This document shows positions 52,671 through 61,765 of a stretch of 64,000 bases of DNA, piece after piece (within the stretch, counting starts at the first letter, position 1; the number at the start of each line of letters is the position of its first letter). Source of the stretch: JABWBD01 sp040768665 (GTDB lineage Bacteria > Planctomycetota > Planctomycetia > Pirellulales > Thermoguttaceae). The notes beneath the pieces were generated by a model. That model had not been told where the DNA came from. It ran no database searches and worked only from the letters and a program-made list of their open reading frames with translations. Position numbers and translations under genes: made by a program. Location: positions 15,251 through 79,250 of the forward strand of contig JAXGMN010000058.1 in NCBI GenBank assembly GCA_040768665.1. Direction: 5' to 3'.

Positions 52671-52787
52671 ACTAACCACTAACCACTAACCACTAACCAC
52701 TAACCACTAACCACTAACCACTATCCACTATCCACTATCCACTATCCACTAACCACTAACCACTAACCACTAACCACTAACCACTAC
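52671..52787. repeat. Heptanucleotide array, miaB side
   Basis: About 16-17 tandem units of CTAACCA and CTATCCA in inverted orientation to the array at 52503-52547. The array begins inside miaB: the last codons (VVVSG and stop) are made of the repeat. A 123-base unique core (52548-52670) lies between the two arrays. Confidence 0.9.
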
Positions 52788-54155
52788 CTCTCCAAACAGC
52801 GTGAATGCATTGGCCTCCGTGATTCGCACCGGCAGGATCCGGCCGATCAGGCGGCGGTGGCCCTGGAAAACGACGATCCGATCGCAGACGGTGCGGCCGG
52901 TAAGCTGAAGGATATCGCCGCTGTCCTTCTTCGCCGCCTTGCTTGGGCCTTCCACGAGGATCTCGACGGTCTTGTCGACCAGCGGCCTACTCTCTTCCTC
53001 GCTGATCGCGTTCTGGATGGCCAACAGCTCGTTGTTTCTCCGGCGCTTGACCTCATCGGGTACGTCGTCCTCGTAGAGTTCGGCGCTCTTCGTGCCGACC
53101 CGGGGGCTGTACTTGAAGATGAAGCTGTTCTTGAACCGCGCTTCGCGGACCAGGGCAACGGTCTGCTCGAAGTCCTCTTCGGTCTCGCCGCAGAAACCGA
53201 CGATGAAATCGCTGGTGACGGCCGCCTCGGGCACGATCCGGCGGATCTCGGCGAGCATTTCGCGGTACTGCTCGACGGTATAGCCCCGCTTCATCCGCTT
53301 GAGCACGGCGTTCGAGCCGCTCTGGGCGGGAACGTGCAGGTACGGTGAGACCCGCCCAAGATCGCGAACCGCCTCGAGCAGGTCGGTCGTCATGTGGCGG
53401 GGATAGTTTGTCACGAACTTGAACCGCCGGATCCCTTCGATATCGTGCAGGCGGGCGAGCAGGTCGGAGAGCCGAAAGGTCCGTTCTCCGTACACGGCCT
53501 TATAGCTGTTGACCGTCTGCCCGATCAGCGTGACCTCCAGGCAGCCCTGGTCGGCCAGTTGCCGGACCTCGGCCTCGATCTGCTCGACCGGCCGGCTCTG
53601 CTCGGGGCCGCGAACGCTGGGGACGATGCAGTAGGTGCAGAACTTGTCGCAGCCGAGCATCACCCGGACCATCGCCTGATGGCGGACCGCCCGCGCCGGC
53701 GCGTCGCGAGCGGGGTCATAACGCTCGAAGCTTTCCTGGACCTCCGCCCGATTGCCGGCCTTGCGGTCCAGGCTCACTTCGATCTGCGGCCCCTGTCCGG
53801 ATTGGATCCGCTCCAAAAGCGACGGCAGTTGGGCAATCTGGCCGGGTCCGACGACGAGGTCCACGTGCGGCGCCCGCTTGAAGATCTGCTGCTGATCCTT
53901 CTGGGCCATGCAACCGAGCACGCCGATGACCTTGTGCGGGTGGTGGTCCTTGACGTGCTTGAGCCGCCCCAGGGCACTGTAGATCTTGTCCTCGGCGTGC
54001 TGGCGGACGCTGCACGTATTGAAGAAAATCGCATCGGCCTGTCGAGGCGAGTCGACCGCCTCGTACCCGGCTCGAAGCAGACTGGCCGCCACAAGCTCGC
54101 TGTCGAGCACGTTCATCTGGCAGCCGACGGTTTCGATGTAAAAACGTTTAGACAT
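52770..54155 (-). CDS. miaB: tRNA-2-methylthio-N6-dimethylallyladenosine synthase MiaB
   Basis: Radical SAM methylthiotransferase that modifies A37 of tRNAs. The 461 residues have the UPF0004 domain with three Cys (VGCQMN, NTCSVRQHAE, GCMAQ), the radical SAM motif CDKFCTYC, and a TRAM domain at the C-terminus (VEILVEGPSKAAKK, GRTVCDRIVVF). The last codons come from the heptanucleotide repeat array. The following gene on this strand is glnE. Confidence 0.95.
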   Translation of the reverse strand: MSKRFYIETVGCQMNVLDSELVAASLLRAGYEAVDSPRQADAIFFNTCSVRQHAEDKIYSALGRLKHVKDHHPHKVIGVLGCMAQKDQQQIFKRAPHVDLVVGPGQIAQLPSLLERIQSGQGPQIEVSLDRKAGNRAEVQESFERYDPARDAPARAVRHQAMVRVMLGCDKFCTYCIVPSVRGPEQSRPVEQIEAEVRQLADQGCLEVTLIGQTVNSYKAVYGERTFRLSDLLARLHDIEGIRRFKFVTNYPRHMTTDLLEAVRDLGRVSPYLHVPAQSGSNAVLKRMKRGYTVEQYREMLAEIRRIVPEAAVTSDFIVGFCGETEEDFEQTVALVREARFKNSFIFKYSPRVGTKSAELYEDDVPDEVKRRRNNELLAIQNAISEEESRPLVDKTVEILVEGPSKAAKKDSGDILQLTGRTVCDRIVVFQGHRRLIGRILPVRITEANAFTLFGEVVVSG

Positions 54156-54170
54156 AACACTTTATGAATA

Positions 54171-54371
54171 TCAGGCGGCCCTGCCGACCCGCCCGGTCTG
54201 ACGCTCTTGCTTCTGTTTCGCTTTCTTCCGCTGTTTTTCGGCTTCCATTTCGGTTCGGAACCTGCCGAGAAGCTGGTCTCGGTGGCGAACCATCAGCCGG
54301 ACCAGACCGGTGACCGCGACATAACCCGCGATGACCAACAGCGCGATACTCCAACCATCCATCGTTCCCAT
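54171..54371 (-). CDS. Small single-span membrane protein
   Basis: The 66 residues have one hydrophobic helix (WSIALLVIAGYVAVTGLVRL) followed by a basic, charged helix (EAEKQRKKAKQKQERQ), giving an inside-positive topology. It lies 15 bases upstream of miaB on the same strand and may be co-transcribed. Start at ATG 54371; an upstream in-frame ATG at 54389 is possible. Function unknown. Confidence 0.65.
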   Translation of the reverse strand: MGTMDGWSIALLVIAGYVAVTGLVRLMVRHRDQLLGRFRTEMEAEKQRKKAKQKQERQTGRVGRAA

Positions 54372-54391
54372 CCCTGCACCTCCTGGCAAGT

Positions 54392-54416
54392 AGGTCCCGC
54401 TTGCCGAGCGGGACCT
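54392..54416. repeat. REP-like dispersed repeat, copy 3
   Basis: AGGTCCCGCT (54392-54401) and AGCGGGACCT (54407-54416) form the same 10-base stem as at 11064-11088, here in opposite loop orientation (TGCCG). A degenerate relative, with GCCGAGCGGGATCTCGCTTC and GTCCCGCTCGGCAAGCGAGA, follows at 54493-54534. Confidence 0.8.
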
Positions 54417-54645
54417 GGAAGCACGCTCCCGGTACCCATCTCCTCGACACGTTCCCCACCGAGACCGTACTTTCTAATAGGGTGCGATTGCCGAGCCTCG
54501 CCGAGCGGGATCTCGCTTCCATGTCCCGCTCGGCAAGCGAGACCTGCTGCTTCAAATTATCCATTTTATCGCAGGATGGGGCGACTCACGAGGGCAGTTT
54601 GCATCACGGCAGCACCCCTTCCAGGGATGGGTGGAGCAGGGGGCG

Positions 54646-56430
54646 ATGAGTGGTCTGCCTGCCAGCCTTCGGATAGACTGTGGCATAGCGCGGAAATTCC
54701 TGGAAATTAAGACCTTCTTTTCGAGCGATCTTGTGACGACCGGCTTCGCCTGCCTGGAATGCGGCCATCGGTTCGCCGTCGGCGGCCAGAAGAAGATGGG
54801 CGTCTGCCCCAACTGCGGTTCGCCCAACTGCATCCAGCTTCTTGGTGGGACGGCTCCGGCGGGCGGTGATGGACCGGGATCCGGCAGAGTGGTTGACGCG
54901 TCGGCACCTCCCGGTGCGAACCCTTTACCCGAAACAGGCCTGCGAGGCATGCCGACGTGGATGCAGATGTGTGCCGGCCTGGCACTCCTCGCGGTGGTGC
55001 TTGGAGTGCTGTGGATGCTCGGCGCCGGCCTATCGTCTCCGAGCGTCGAACCGAGTGCAGTGGTCAAGAAGGAAACTGCAAGCACACCGCCCCTCGATCG
55101 GCCGCCCAGCCCGGTGGAGATGTCCAGTCCCGCCGCTATTGATCCACCAATAGAGTCCGCCCCGGCCAGCACCGTTCCGGCTGTCAAAAACCCGCCGGCG
55201 GAGGCCGCGACAAGCACAACACACGTCGCCGCGTCGTTGTCAGAAGTTGAAAAGGCCGTCGTGAAGTTCGAACTGCCGTCGGAACTTGGCAACCTGATGC
55301 AGTCGGGCACCGGCTTTGTGATCAACGATCGCGGCTGGGTCGCCACGAACCATCACCTCATCGCCCGGATAACAAAGGACGCCCGTGTGAAACTGGCCGA
55401 TGGAACGCGTCTGGAGCTGGCGGGGATCGTTGCGCGGGACCCCAAACGAGACCTGGCCATCGTCCGGATCGCGAACCCTCGGCCGCACCTCGGCGTGCTG
55501 GACATCGCTTGCGACAAAACTCCGCCGCTGGGCGACCAGGTGTTTGCGTTCGGTCATCCATACAACGCGGATTTTTCGCTTTCCAAAGGGATCGTGAGCC
55601 GGGTGCTGACGACCAAGGACTTGCTCGACAGCCAGGCCCGTCATCTCGTCGCCCGGCTCGGCGCACCGGCCGAGATGGTCTGGATCCAACACGACGCGAA
55701 GATCTCGCCTGGCAGCAGCGGCGGCCCGCTGATGGACGAACGCGGGCGCGTGCTGGGCATCAACACGTTCGTGCATCTGAAGGCCGAGTTCGGCTACGCC
55801 AGCCATATCCGTTATCTCCGCCAACTTGCGGCGTCAGCCACGGGAGCGATGGAGCCGCTGCCGGAAGCGAAGGAGCCGCTGAAGACGGTGGTTTCGACGG
55901 CCAAGATGAAGCAACTGTTCAGCGATTGCGCGGCGTTCGGCTGGAAACCATCCACGCCCGAACAGTACCAGAGCATGGCGGATCTGGCCGGGCAGATGAC
56001 GCTCGCCAGGCACGTTGCGGCGATCGGAAAGCGTTCGACGGAGCGGATGCAGCAGTCGCTTGCCAACGTGGCCAAGGCGGCCAACGAAACGTTCGCGGCG
56101 ATCGGCAAGGTGAAGTGGAGCGGCGAAAACTTTGCGAGAATCAACCAGTTTGCCACGGATCAGGTCGACCAGGTTGGCGAAGGCATCGTGTTGACGTGCG
56201 TCGTGTTGGGCACCGACCAACAACAGGGTGCCGTTCTGATGGAGATCGAAGGCACCGGCACTCCGATACTCGTGCGGGCCGGCGGCCAGGTGTCGACATT
56301 TGCTCCCAAGAGTCGCTGGTTTCTCTTCGGGTTCGTCACGCCGGAGATAGCGCGGGTTCACCTCTCGGACGGTCCGGAGCCGCGGCCGGCGCGGATCGTG
56401 CTGACGCACTTCATGGTTGCGCTGCGGTAG
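54646..56430 (+). CDS. Membrane-anchored trypsin-like protease with N-terminal zinc ribbon
   Basis: The 594 residues start with a four-Cys zinc ribbon (CLECGHRF...CPNCGSPNC). One membrane helix (MCAGLALLAVVLGVLWMLG, about 105-125) and a Pro/Ser-rich linker precede the S1C-type protease domain (about 205-400): His in VATNHHLIA, Asp in DPKRDLAIVRI, Ser in SPGSSGGPL. There is no PDZ domain; the C-terminal 190 residues are a separate, mixed alpha/beta domain of unknown function. The start is uncertain: GTG 54631, ATG 54646 and GTG 54733 (just before the zinc ribbon) are all possible. Confidence 0.82.
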   Translation: MSGLPASLRIDCGIARKFLEIKTFFSSDLVTTGFACLECGHRFAVGGQKKMGVCPNCGSPNCIQLLGGTAPAGGDGPGSGRVVDASAPPGANPLPETGLRGMPTWMQMCAGLALLAVVLGVLWMLGAGLSSPSVEPSAVVKKETASTPPLDRPPSPVEMSSPAAIDPPIESAPASTVPAVKNPPAEAATSTTHVAASLSEVEKAVVKFELPSELGNLMQSGTGFVINDRGWVATNHHLIARITKDARVKLADGTRLELAGIVARDPKRDLAIVRIANPRPHLGVLDIACDKTPPLGDQVFAFGHPYNADFSLSKGIVSRVLTTKDLLDSQARHLVARLGAPAEMVWIQHDAKISPGSSGGPLMDERGRVLGINTFVHLKAEFGYASHIRYLRQLAASATGAMEPLPEAKEPLKTVVSTAKMKQLFSDCAAFGWKPSTPEQYQSMADLAGQMTLARHVAAIGKRSTERMQQSLANVAKAANETFAAIGKVKWSGENFARINQFATDQVDQVGEGIVLTCVVLGTDQQQGAVLMEIEGTGTPILVRAGGQVSTFAPKSRWFLFGFVTPEIARVHLSDGPEPRPARIVLTHFMVALR

Positions 56431-57593
56431 AGCACGACCGCACGGTGCACTCGTGCAATGACATGGGGTTGAGCCGATAGGGGCCTTCATACCCGGTGTC
56501 GCGGAGCATGTCGGCGATCAGGGCGATGGAGAGCGGATAGAACCACGAGCCGAGCATGATGTGGGTCCGAGCGGGATCTTCGTCGCGCAGCTCGCGAGTG
56601 ACCTCCTCGGCTCCCGGTTTCCAAATCCAGTGCGGGCGCGACTTCCATTGCTCGGGGCCCGTGTCGCGACGGTGCAGGCGCCAGCCGATGCCGCCGGCCT
56701 CTTCGTGCATCAGCGCGTGCTCGAGGTAGCAGCGGGCGGCCGCCCGGAGATCTTCGCGGCGGTAGTCGGTCATCGCGGCGAGGTTGTTCATCATGTACGC
56801 GCCGTCGTAGTCTGGGCAATCCGAGCCGCCCGGCCAGAACGAGCCGTCGGGCAGTTGGCAGGCTAGCGTGGAATCGACGTTTCTTTCCAGACTTCTGAGC
56901 GGCCAACCTTGGGCGAAATAGATCGGGGTGACGTGGATCGTGCCGAACAGGCCGTTGGCCAAATCCTCGCCCACTTGGGTGCCCCAGTAGCCGGTCTGCT
57001 CGTCGAAAACCTCTTCCAGGGCCGGGTACATGCCGTGCTCCATGGCGGCGTCAACCCGGGATTCGCCGAACCAGTCGCGCAGCGCGAAAGCGCCGCGCTG
57101 CAGGCGAGCACCTGGTTGCCGGCTGCCCAGGAATTGCCCCAGTCGTATCGCCTGACCCAGCGATGAAGTACTTCGGGTCGAGCAGCGGCTCGAGGAATCG
57201 CAAGGAAAACGTCGGTGGGCGGTCGAGAACCCGCAGGGCCCAGAGGTGTCCCCGCGTCGCGTGCCAGTGGGGCTCCATGGCGTCGAGAGTCAACCGGCGG
57301 CGGCGGAGATCGGGGTCGGTGGTGAAGAATCCGTGCTCGGACTGGTTTTCGCGGAAGTAGTCGGCCCAGGTGTCCAGTTCCGCTTCGGTGAACGCATCGA
57401 GCTCGCCGAAGAGGTCGAGGATATGCAGGCCGTGGTAGGAGCCGTAGAAGCTCTCCTGCCCGCCGGGTTCTTTGCGGTAGTGGCCCGGCTGGGGACCGAG
57501 CTTCATCGCGTGGACGAACTGAACGGCACTCGACTTGACGCGACGGTATCCCGGCGTCTCGTAATCAAAAAGGTTCGCCGGCATCGGTGTCAA
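56411..57593 (-). pseudogene. Alpha/alpha-toroid protein of glycan locus, frame-broken
   Basis: Two open parts, 57593-57165 and 57090-56411, belong to one gene. The first ends in RFLEPLLDPKYFIA. The natural continuation (WVRRYDWGNSWAAGNQVLACS) is in another frame, and a second shift near 57090 leads into FALRDWFGESRVDAAMEHGM and the rest. One missing base near 57159 and another change near 57090 would restore it, so it may be intact in the living genome. The helical pattern with YDGAYMMNNLAAM and the Trp-rich ends resemble alpha/alpha-toroid proteins of the glycosidase/terpenoid-cyclase kind. Its ATG overlaps the heparinase-like gene by four bases, so the two are coupled. Confidence 0.65.
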
Positions 57594-59677
57594 TCCATCG
57601 TTACGGGTTCAAGTGTGAATTGACCTTGCCGCTCGAGTAGCCGCCAACGCCTCCCCCCGGACTCGCAGCTCAGGTCGAGTGTGAGGGGATCCGTGGCGGC
57701 CAGGCGGAGGCTCCAGCGAAGGTCCACTCGCTGGAGTGTGAAACGGGTGTTCTCTTCTTGCGACTGGACCGACCAGTCGCCGATCCGCCCGTAGTCGTCC
57801 AGGGCGAAGGCATGGACCACGACGCGGAATTCGCGGGCGGCCGATTCGATCCAGCGGTAGAGCATTCCGCTGCCGGGCCGGCCTTCGCCGCGCTGGTCCG
57901 GTTCGGGATGGTAACGGTCGTGGACGTACGCGTAAACGGGGCCTGCGAGCTGACTCTCAGACAAATGGAAAATCTTCAGACCGGCCAGGCGGCGGCGGAG
58001 TACGATCTCGTGCTGCGAGAGCACGTCGAGTTCGGACAGCTCGTCGCGGTGGTTGAGCAACCAGTTCCACACGGTCCGGACGGGCGCTGCCGAGCGAATC
58101 CGATCGACGACGAACAGCACGTGCGGTGCGGCGAAGAGCCAGAATCGCGAGAACTCCTCGATGGGCCGCCCATACAGCGCAGCCGCTTCCGAGCCGATGG
58201 CGGTCACCTGGGCCTGCTGCTCGACGAGCAGTCGGCGGCCTCGCGGCGCGACCGGGTCGGTGGGCTTGCCGGCCACGATCTGCCTTCGAGCCGGGACGTT
58301 CGCCTGTTCCAGCAGGCTCGCCTTGGCAAGGTCTTCCTGGAGCCCTAGGGCGTCCTGGGCAACAAGAAAGGTGCAGGTGTTGTGGGTCTGACTCGCGCTC
58401 TCCAGGCCGTGGATGAGGTTGCGGTAGCAACTGTGCCCGGGATCGACAAGTAGCCGCTGCCGGTTGTGGACCAGGACGAAGCTGTTCAGGTCGCCGTGGA
58501 GATGGCCGGGGCCGTAGAGCGGACCAGTGCCGCCTTGAACGGCCAGCACCGAGCGCCCCTCCCACGCGTCGCGGACGAAGACGTTGCCGTTGGTGAAGCC
58601 GGCCGCCCCTGGCAATTCCGCTTCAGATGGCGAAAGGGGAAGCGCACTTCGCGGCAGAAAGGCAAGGGTGAGGAACCCCCAGTCGTTGTGCAGGCCGAAG
58701 GTGGCCAGATTATGCGGCCGCTGCGAGGGAACGGGGGCATAATAGGTGTCGAACAGCCACCGCGCGAGCCCGGCCTCGCGGGGCATCGTCTCACGGCAAC
58801 GGGCGGCCACCTGTACGAGCACGTCGCCGGAAGGACGAAACAACGCGCCGCAATCGTTGAAATTCACGGCACGGGCACGCGGCTCAGGACCCCAGCCGGA
58901 CAGCGCCTCGGCATAGAGCATGCTCTGGGCGAACCAGGGGATGAGCCTCGCGTAGATTTCCGGGCCCGCAACCGGCACTTCGGGCGCCGCGCGGTGGACC
59001 GCCTCGTAGGCGAGCATCAACGCGTATGTGAGGTAGTTCGAATACTGCAACGACTCGGCATAGGAACCGTCGGGCTGGTAAGCCTGGGCACAGACGAGCG
59101 TTTCCCTCGCGGCATACTCCAGGTGCTCACGATCCCCGGTGACGGCCGCGGCGACCGCCATCCCGGAGGCGAGCACGGCGCGCCAGTTGGCCAGATGCGT
59201 GTTCCGCTCGAGCCAGCGGCGGCAGAGGGTAATCCCTTTTTCCTTGAGGGCCGCGTCGATTTCGGTTCGGTCGGCAGGTGCGAAGACACCGGCTGCAAGG
59301 TCCACGGCGGTGCCAAGGGCCCAACAAAGATGGGCCGTCTCCAGGTGGCCGATGGCCGGTTGCGTCCGATGGTCGCGATACCAGGGGCCGATCCAGTCTG
59401 CTTCAGGGCGGCGGGCGATGCCGAGAGCCGTGTCGCGGATCCATGAGCCGAGTGCCGCCGTGGGGTGCAGCGCGTGGGCCATTGCGGCATCGGAAAGGTA
59501 TTCCGCGGCTGGATACCACCACTGGGCATCTTCGCCGAGTGAGAGCAGGCCGGGAGAGGATGCTCTCCGCGAGGTCCGCGCCATCAGCGCCGTCCAAAAG
59601 CGGCTGAGGATCAGGTCGCCGCGGTGGTGGGCTTCAAGGATCGCTTGTTTTTCGGTATTACCGAGGAACAGACTCAT
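57590..59677 (-). CDS. Heparinase II/III-like polysaccharide lyase
   Basis: Likely eliminative depolymerisation of an acidic (uronate) glycan. The 695 residues have an alpha/alpha-toroid N-terminal half (about 1-330) with YLSDAAMAHALHPTAALGSW, HLETAHLCWALGTAVD and QPDGSYAESLQYSNYLTYAL. The beta-sandwich half opens at GPGHLHGDLNSFVLVHNRQRL (catalytic His/Asp region of heparinase II/III proteins). No clear export signal is seen. The ATG at 59677 has an AAAGGA ribosome site six bases upstream; the frame extends to 59731. Confidence 0.8.
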   Translation of the reverse strand: MSLFLGNTEKQAILEAHHRGDLILSRFWTALMARTSRRASSPGLLSLGEDAQWWYPAAEYLSDAAMAHALHPTAALGSWIRDTALGIARRPEADWIGPWYRDHRTQPAIGHLETAHLCWALGTAVDLAAGVFAPADRTEIDAALKEKGITLCRRWLERNTHLANWRAVLASGMAVAAAVTGDREHLEYAARETLVCAQAYQPDGSYAESLQYSNYLTYALMLAYEAVHRAAPEVPVAGPEIYARLIPWFAQSMLYAEALSGWGPEPRARAVNFNDCGALFRPSGDVLVQVAARCRETMPREAGLARWLFDTYYAPVPSQRPHNLATFGLHNDWGFLTLAFLPRSALPLSPSEAELPGAAGFTNGNVFVRDAWEGRSVLAVQGGTGPLYGPGHLHGDLNSFVLVHNRQRLLVDPGHSCYRNLIHGLESASQTHNTCTFLVAQDALGLQEDLAKASLLEQANVPARRQIVAGKPTDPVAPRGRRLLVEQQAQVTAIGSEAAALYGRPIEEFSRFWLFAAPHVLFVVDRIRSAAPVRTVWNWLLNHRDELSELDVLSQHEIVLRRRLAGLKIFHLSESQLAGPVYAYVHDRYHPEPDQRGEGRPGSGMLYRWIESAAREFRVVVHAFALDDYGRIGDWSVQSQEENTRFTLQRVDLRWSLRLAATDPLTLDLSCESGGRRWRLLERQGQFTLEPVTMD

Positions 59678-59749
59678 TTCGTATCCTTTCATCTCTCCGG
59701 TATCCGGTACAAGACTGCTTACCTGTGACATCTGGCGGAGAGAGAGTAT

Positions 59750-61423
59750 TCAAATATCTGCCCGACTGTGGTTCTTTTGATTCTGTCGGGCAGCCGCCAG
59801 GCATCCCAAAGCGGCGAGCAGGCACAACCCGCCTGCCCCGACAGCCAGTCGCCCCGCGTCCTGGCCCAATGAGGCCAGTCCCATCCCGGCAAACAGCAGG
59901 CCGGCACAACCGAGCGCCGCTGCCAGCATGATCGTCATCGATCGCTGAAAAGCCGGGTCGGGCAGAGGCTTTTCATCTTCCGCAATGGGAGTTGCCAGCC
60001 GCTCGAAGAATTCCGCAACCCGCCGGCGATAGGCGGTATCGGCACTCGGGATCAGGCAGGAAAGCACCATGATGCCGATGGAAACGCCGATCACGCTCAA
60101 CGTCGCCACCGGCCAACTCACCTCGGGATGATAGACCAGGAAGGCCCCGGTGGCGATTCCGACGACAAGCGTGGCCAGGGCACTCCACGGGCGAGCCCGC
60201 CGCAGCAGGATGCCGAGCACGAGTGGCACCGACAGCGGGATCGCCAGCCCCGTCAGAACCATGTTGGCCTCGAACGCGCCGCCGAAGCGATCGACGAACA
60301 GTGCTCCGGCGATGGCCAGGGCGCCGATGGCGACGGTTGCGAGCCTCGCCACCCACATCAGTTCACGGTCCGAGGCGGCGGGGCGAAGGATCCGCTGGTA
60401 GATATCGCGGGTGAAGACACCGGCGGTAACGTTGAACTCGGAGTCCAGCGCCGACATCGTCGCGGCAAACATGGCGGCGATCATCAGCCCCATGACCCCC
60501 TGGGGAAGCACGTGCAGGGCCATTGCCACGTAGGCCATCTCCGGATTTTCCAACCCCGGCTCCACGATCCGTGCGGCGATCGCGGGAAGCAGGTAGAAGA
60601 ATGGAAAGACGAGGAACAAGGCGGCCATCAGCAGGGCGACCTTGCGGGCTGCCGCCTCGTCGCGGACGCTGTAAAACCGTTGGATGAAGGCCCAGTTGCC
60701 GTTGTACTTGATCAGGATCATCACGTAGTAGGCCAAGAGGAAGAGCAACTCGCCCTTGGGGCCGTTGAAGAGCGAAAAATGCTCGGGTAGGCGGTCGATC
60801 ATATTGCCCAAGCCCCCTGCTGCTTGGACCGACAGCGGCAGCATGATCAGGGCGGCCAGGACGAGCACGACGAACTGGACGGCATCGGTCAGCACCACCG
60901 CCCAGAGACCTCCGGCCACGGTGTAGAGCGTGACGATCAGCCCGGAGACGACGATCGACGTCGGCAGCGACAGGGGCGTGGCGGCGGCCAGGAAGATGCC
61001 GATCGCGTAGAGCCGCACCATGTTGTCGAGAACGCGAAAGCCGATTCCGCCCCAGGAAAGGACCTGGCGCACGGAGGAGTTGAATCGGGTTTCGAGATAC
61101 TCGGTGGGAGTCATAATGCCGGCCCGCCGCCAGCGATGCGCAACCAGCCCCGCGGCGGCCAGCGTGGCGGGAACGGTGCACCAGAGAACGGTAACGGCCA
61201 CCAGCCCGTATTCGTAGGCCATACCGGCGTAGGCCACGAAGACAAAGGCGCTGAACATCGACATGTAGTTGCTCACTGCCGCGGCCGCCCACGGGAGAGT
61301 GCCTCCGGCCTTGAAGTAGACCGCGACATCCTTGATCAGACCGGCCAGCGCAACGCCGATCACACCCATCATCGCCATGTAGACGCCGATGGCTACGTAG
61401 TCCAGAGACTGGAGGGTGGGCAT
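59750..61423 (-). CDS. Sodium:solute symporter (SSS family)
   Basis: Sodium-coupled uptake of a sugar or organic acid. The 557 residues have about 13-14 hydrophobic helices, with the family core LDYVAIGVYMAMMGVIGV, AGGTLPWAAAAVSNYMSMFSA, TPTEYLETRFNSSVRQVLSW and MIAAMFAATMSALDSEFN. Its ATG sits four bases after a heptanucleotide repeat array. A relic of a second copy of its start lies at 61597-61663. Next to heparinase-like and GH115-like genes, it probably imports their oligo- or monosaccharide product. Confidence 0.9.
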   Translation of the reverse strand: MPTLQSLDYVAIGVYMAMMGVIGVALAGLIKDVAVYFKAGGTLPWAAAAVSNYMSMFSAFVFVAYAGMAYEYGLVAVTVLWCTVPATLAAAGLVAHRWRRAGIMTPTEYLETRFNSSVRQVLSWGGIGFRVLDNMVRLYAIGIFLAAATPLSLPTSIVVSGLIVTLYTVAGGLWAVVLTDAVQFVVLVLAALIMLPLSVQAAGGLGNMIDRLPEHFSLFNGPKGELLFLLAYYVMILIKYNGNWAFIQRFYSVRDEAAARKVALLMAALFLVFPFFYLLPAIAARIVEPGLENPEMAYVAMALHVLPQGVMGLMIAAMFAATMSALDSEFNVTAGVFTRDIYQRILRPAASDRELMWVARLATVAIGALAIAGALFVDRFGGAFEANMVLTGLAIPLSVPLVLGILLRRARPWSALATLVVGIATGAFLVYHPEVSWPVATLSVIGVSIGIMVLSCLIPSADTAYRRRVAEFFERLATPIAEDEKPLPDPAFQRSMTIMLAAALGCAGLLFAGMGLASLGQDAGRLAVGAGGLCLLAALGCLAAARQNQKNHSRADI

Positions 61424-61426
61424 TGG

Positions 61427-61454
61427 TAGTGGCTAGTGGTTAGTGGATAGTGGG
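61427..61454. repeat. Heptanucleotide array before the symporter start
   Basis: Four TAGTGGN units (C, T, A, G) lie three bases from the symporter ATG. Read on the gene strand they are NCCACTA repeats, the same polarity as at glnE. Confidence 0.9.
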
Positions 61455-61459
61455 TGTGG

Positions 61460-61522
61460 CACTGCTTGGAGTTGAATGGGTGATCCATCTGAGGCAACCT
61501 TACCACAACTCCAAGCAGTGTG
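61460..61522. repeat. Inverted repeat in the symporter leader
   Basis: CACTGCTTGGAGTTG (61460-61474) is the exact inverted copy of CAACTCCAAGCAGTG (61506-61520). A related stem follows at 61548-61613, where CACACTGCTTGGGATGG pairs with CCATCCCAAGCTGCCACAC. They could be leader RNA structures or the ends of small elements. Confidence 0.65.
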
Positions 61523-61596
61523 GCGGGCGCAAAGGCAATCGGCGGCGCACACTGCTTGGGATGGTGTGGGGCCATGGCAGTGAACAATCCTTTCCA

Positions 61597-61663
61597 TCCC
61601 AAGCTGCCACACAACCGTGTAGACGAAGATGGCTACGTAGTCGAGAGGCTGGTGCGTGAACAT
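61597..61663 (-). pseudogene. Relic of a duplicated symporter N-terminus
   Basis: An ATG at 61663 opens a peptide MFTHQPLDYVAIFVYTVVWQ that mirrors the start of the symporter (MPTLQSLDYVAIGVYMAMMG) and is preceded by its own heptad repeats at 61674-61697. After about 20 codons the similarity stops. It looks like the remains of a tandem paralogue removed by deletion. Confidence 0.65.
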
Positions 61664-61673
61664 TGGGGGTAGA

Positions 61674-61697
61674 TAGTGGTTGGTGGATAGTGGATAG
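61674..61697. repeat. Heptanucleotide array before the symporter relic
   Basis: TAGTGGT, TGGTGGA and TAGTGGA lie 10-31 bases from the relic ATG, the same position as the array before the intact symporter. Confidence 0.8.
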
Positions 61698-61765
61698 GAA
61701 GCGATCAGCGAGAAGAAATGCTCAAGTCGGCTTTTCGGCACCGATTCCCGGCCCCCCAGTTTTTG

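Noticed and set aside
52671..52787. Tandem repeats considered as a CRISPR array
   Set aside because: The unit is 7 bases with no spacers between units, and no cas gene is in the window.
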